Source of the DNA: an uncultured Polaribacter sp.
Lineage (GTDB): Bacteria > Bacteroidota > Bacteroidia > Flavobacteriales > Flavobacteriaceae
Assembly (NCBI RefSeq): GCF_947503875.1
Contig: NZ_CANNFH010000001.1
Location: forward strand, 124,001-188,000
Direction: 5' to 3'
DNA length: 64,000 nucleotides
Made by a program: the position numbers and the translations under genes. Numbering within the stretch: position 1 is the first letter of the stretch; each line of letters starts with the position of its first letter. Below are positions 63,556 through 64,000 of the stretch, piece by piece. The notes beneath the pieces are model-generated. The model saw only the letters and a program-made list of their open reading frames with translations, ran no database searches and had not been told where the DNA came from.

Positions 63556-64000
63556 ATGAATTCAGATTTTTTGACTCCTGTAAAAGAATCGGTTATAGCA
63601 GACGCAATGCTACAATCTGATTTGCCTTTTGGGCAGAACATTCAAATTTATACAGAAAAACAAGGTTTTCCAGACTTACAAGATGTAAAGCTTGTAGTTT
63701 TTGGAGTTCAAGAAGATAGAAACTCACAGGGAAACACGGGCTGTGGGCAAGATCTAGAAAATATTAGAAAGAAACTGTATCAATTGTATCCCGGAAAGTG
63801 GGAGACAAACATCGCAGATATAGGTAATGTGCAAAAAGGCAATAAGGTTTCAGATACTTATTTTGCAGTTTCAGAAATAATTACTTCACTTTTAAAAAAA
63901 CAGATAATTCCAATTATTATTGGTGGTGGGCAAGATATTACCTACGTTAATTATAGAGCGTATGATGCTTTAGAGCAAACCGTAAATATTACAACTGTAG
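63556..64000 (+). CDS. Formimidoylglutamase/arginase family protein, N-terminal part (cut by window edge)
   Basis: Ureohydrolase fold enzyme; the group hydrolyses formimidoylglutamate, arginine or related guanidino/amidino compounds. From the ATG at 63556-63558 the frame stays open to the end of the window (148 complete codons), reading MNSDFLTPVKESVIADAMLQ, VVFGVQEDRNSQGNTG, LYQLYPGKWETNIADIGNVQ and the conserved IIPIIIGGGQDITYVNY, where GGGQD corresponds to the family's first metal-ligand region (GG-x-H in classical arginases). The Gln in place of His is common in the Bacteroidota subgroup, as I recall. The remaining metal motifs lie beyond the window. It is likely cotranscribed with topA. 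Confidence 0.8.
   Translation, partial: MNSDFLTPVKESVIADAMLQSDLPFGQNIQIYTEKQGFPDLQDVKLVVFGVQEDRNSQGNTGCGQDLENIRKKLYQLYPGKWETNIADIGNVQKGNKVSDTYFAVSEIITSLLKKQIIPIIIGGGQDITYVNYRAYDALEQTVNITTV

Overview
This AT-rich window (roughly 30% G+C by eye) looks like the chromosome of a marine Flavobacteriaceae bacterium, of the Polaribacter/Tenacibaculum type. The evidence is a Na+-translocating NADH:quinone reductase operon, a type IX secretion (T9SS) plug protein, a giant surface protein with a T9SS type A C-terminal sorting domain, THC0290_0291-, DUF3667- and DUF3127-type proteins, the single short RpoD of Bacteroidota, and promoters fitting the flavobacterial TTG / TAnnTTTG pattern rather than E. coli -35/-10 boxes. 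Starts rarely show a Shine-Dalgarno, as is usual in the phylum. I see no insertion sequence, prophage, CRISPR array or integrated element; this is core chromosome peppered with small palindromic repeats.

Layout. 1-16.6 kb, mostly minus strand: the start of ppc (cut by the window edge), dsbD, tilS, a small unknown, pabB, an outer-membrane protein, lpdA, then a plus-strand haem-binding protein and glycosyltransferase, a carboxypeptidase-regulatory-domain protein, an M3 peptidase, a decayed LamG-type gene, and purE-purK. 16.6-26.3 kb: a Rieske-like lipoprotein that has lost both His ligands, greA, a HIT protein, an orphan histidine kinase, a flavin reductase, a DUF3127 protein, pruA, an NRDE protein, DUF3667-apaG, and the T9SS plug. 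26.5-35.1 kb: nqrABCDEF, a small NQR-linked protein, a hydrolase, a retropepsin-like protease and a YqeY-type protein. 35.4-42.7 kb: tRNA-Arg(TCG) and the 2395-residue T9SS substrate with three long near-identical blocks. 42.8-53.8 kb: an FAD oxidoreductase, a DnaQ-UvrC fusion, rpe, rpoD, an ECF sigma factor with a 55-aa companion, envelope proteins, comF and glyS. 54-61 kb: a minus-strand cluster of groL, groES, secG, a TPR-like protein, lptE, a sigma-54 activator and miaB. 61-64 kb: topA and the start of a formimidoylglutamase.

Themes. Energy metabolism depends on sodium-motive NQR plus lipoamide dehydrogenase; envelope biogenesis is represented by LptE, SecG, DsbD, the T9SS plug and a T9SS cargo; information processing by RpoD, GreA, TopA, GlyS, TilS, MiaB and tRNA-Arg.

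The most unusual signals are: (i) two inverted copies of a 28-bp repeat absorbed in frame into tilS; (ii) two copies of a composite, apparently structured element 3' of greA and rpoD, with a hairpin whose stems differ in sequence but are both preserved; (iii) a DUF3667 gene with no canonical start, apparently beginning at AUA overlapping the apaG stop; (iv) the ligand-less Rieske-like lipoprotein; (v) a LamG pseudogene with two in-frame stops; and (vi) palindromic repeats that supply the 3' ends of coding regions. No clearly new multi-gene system was found.
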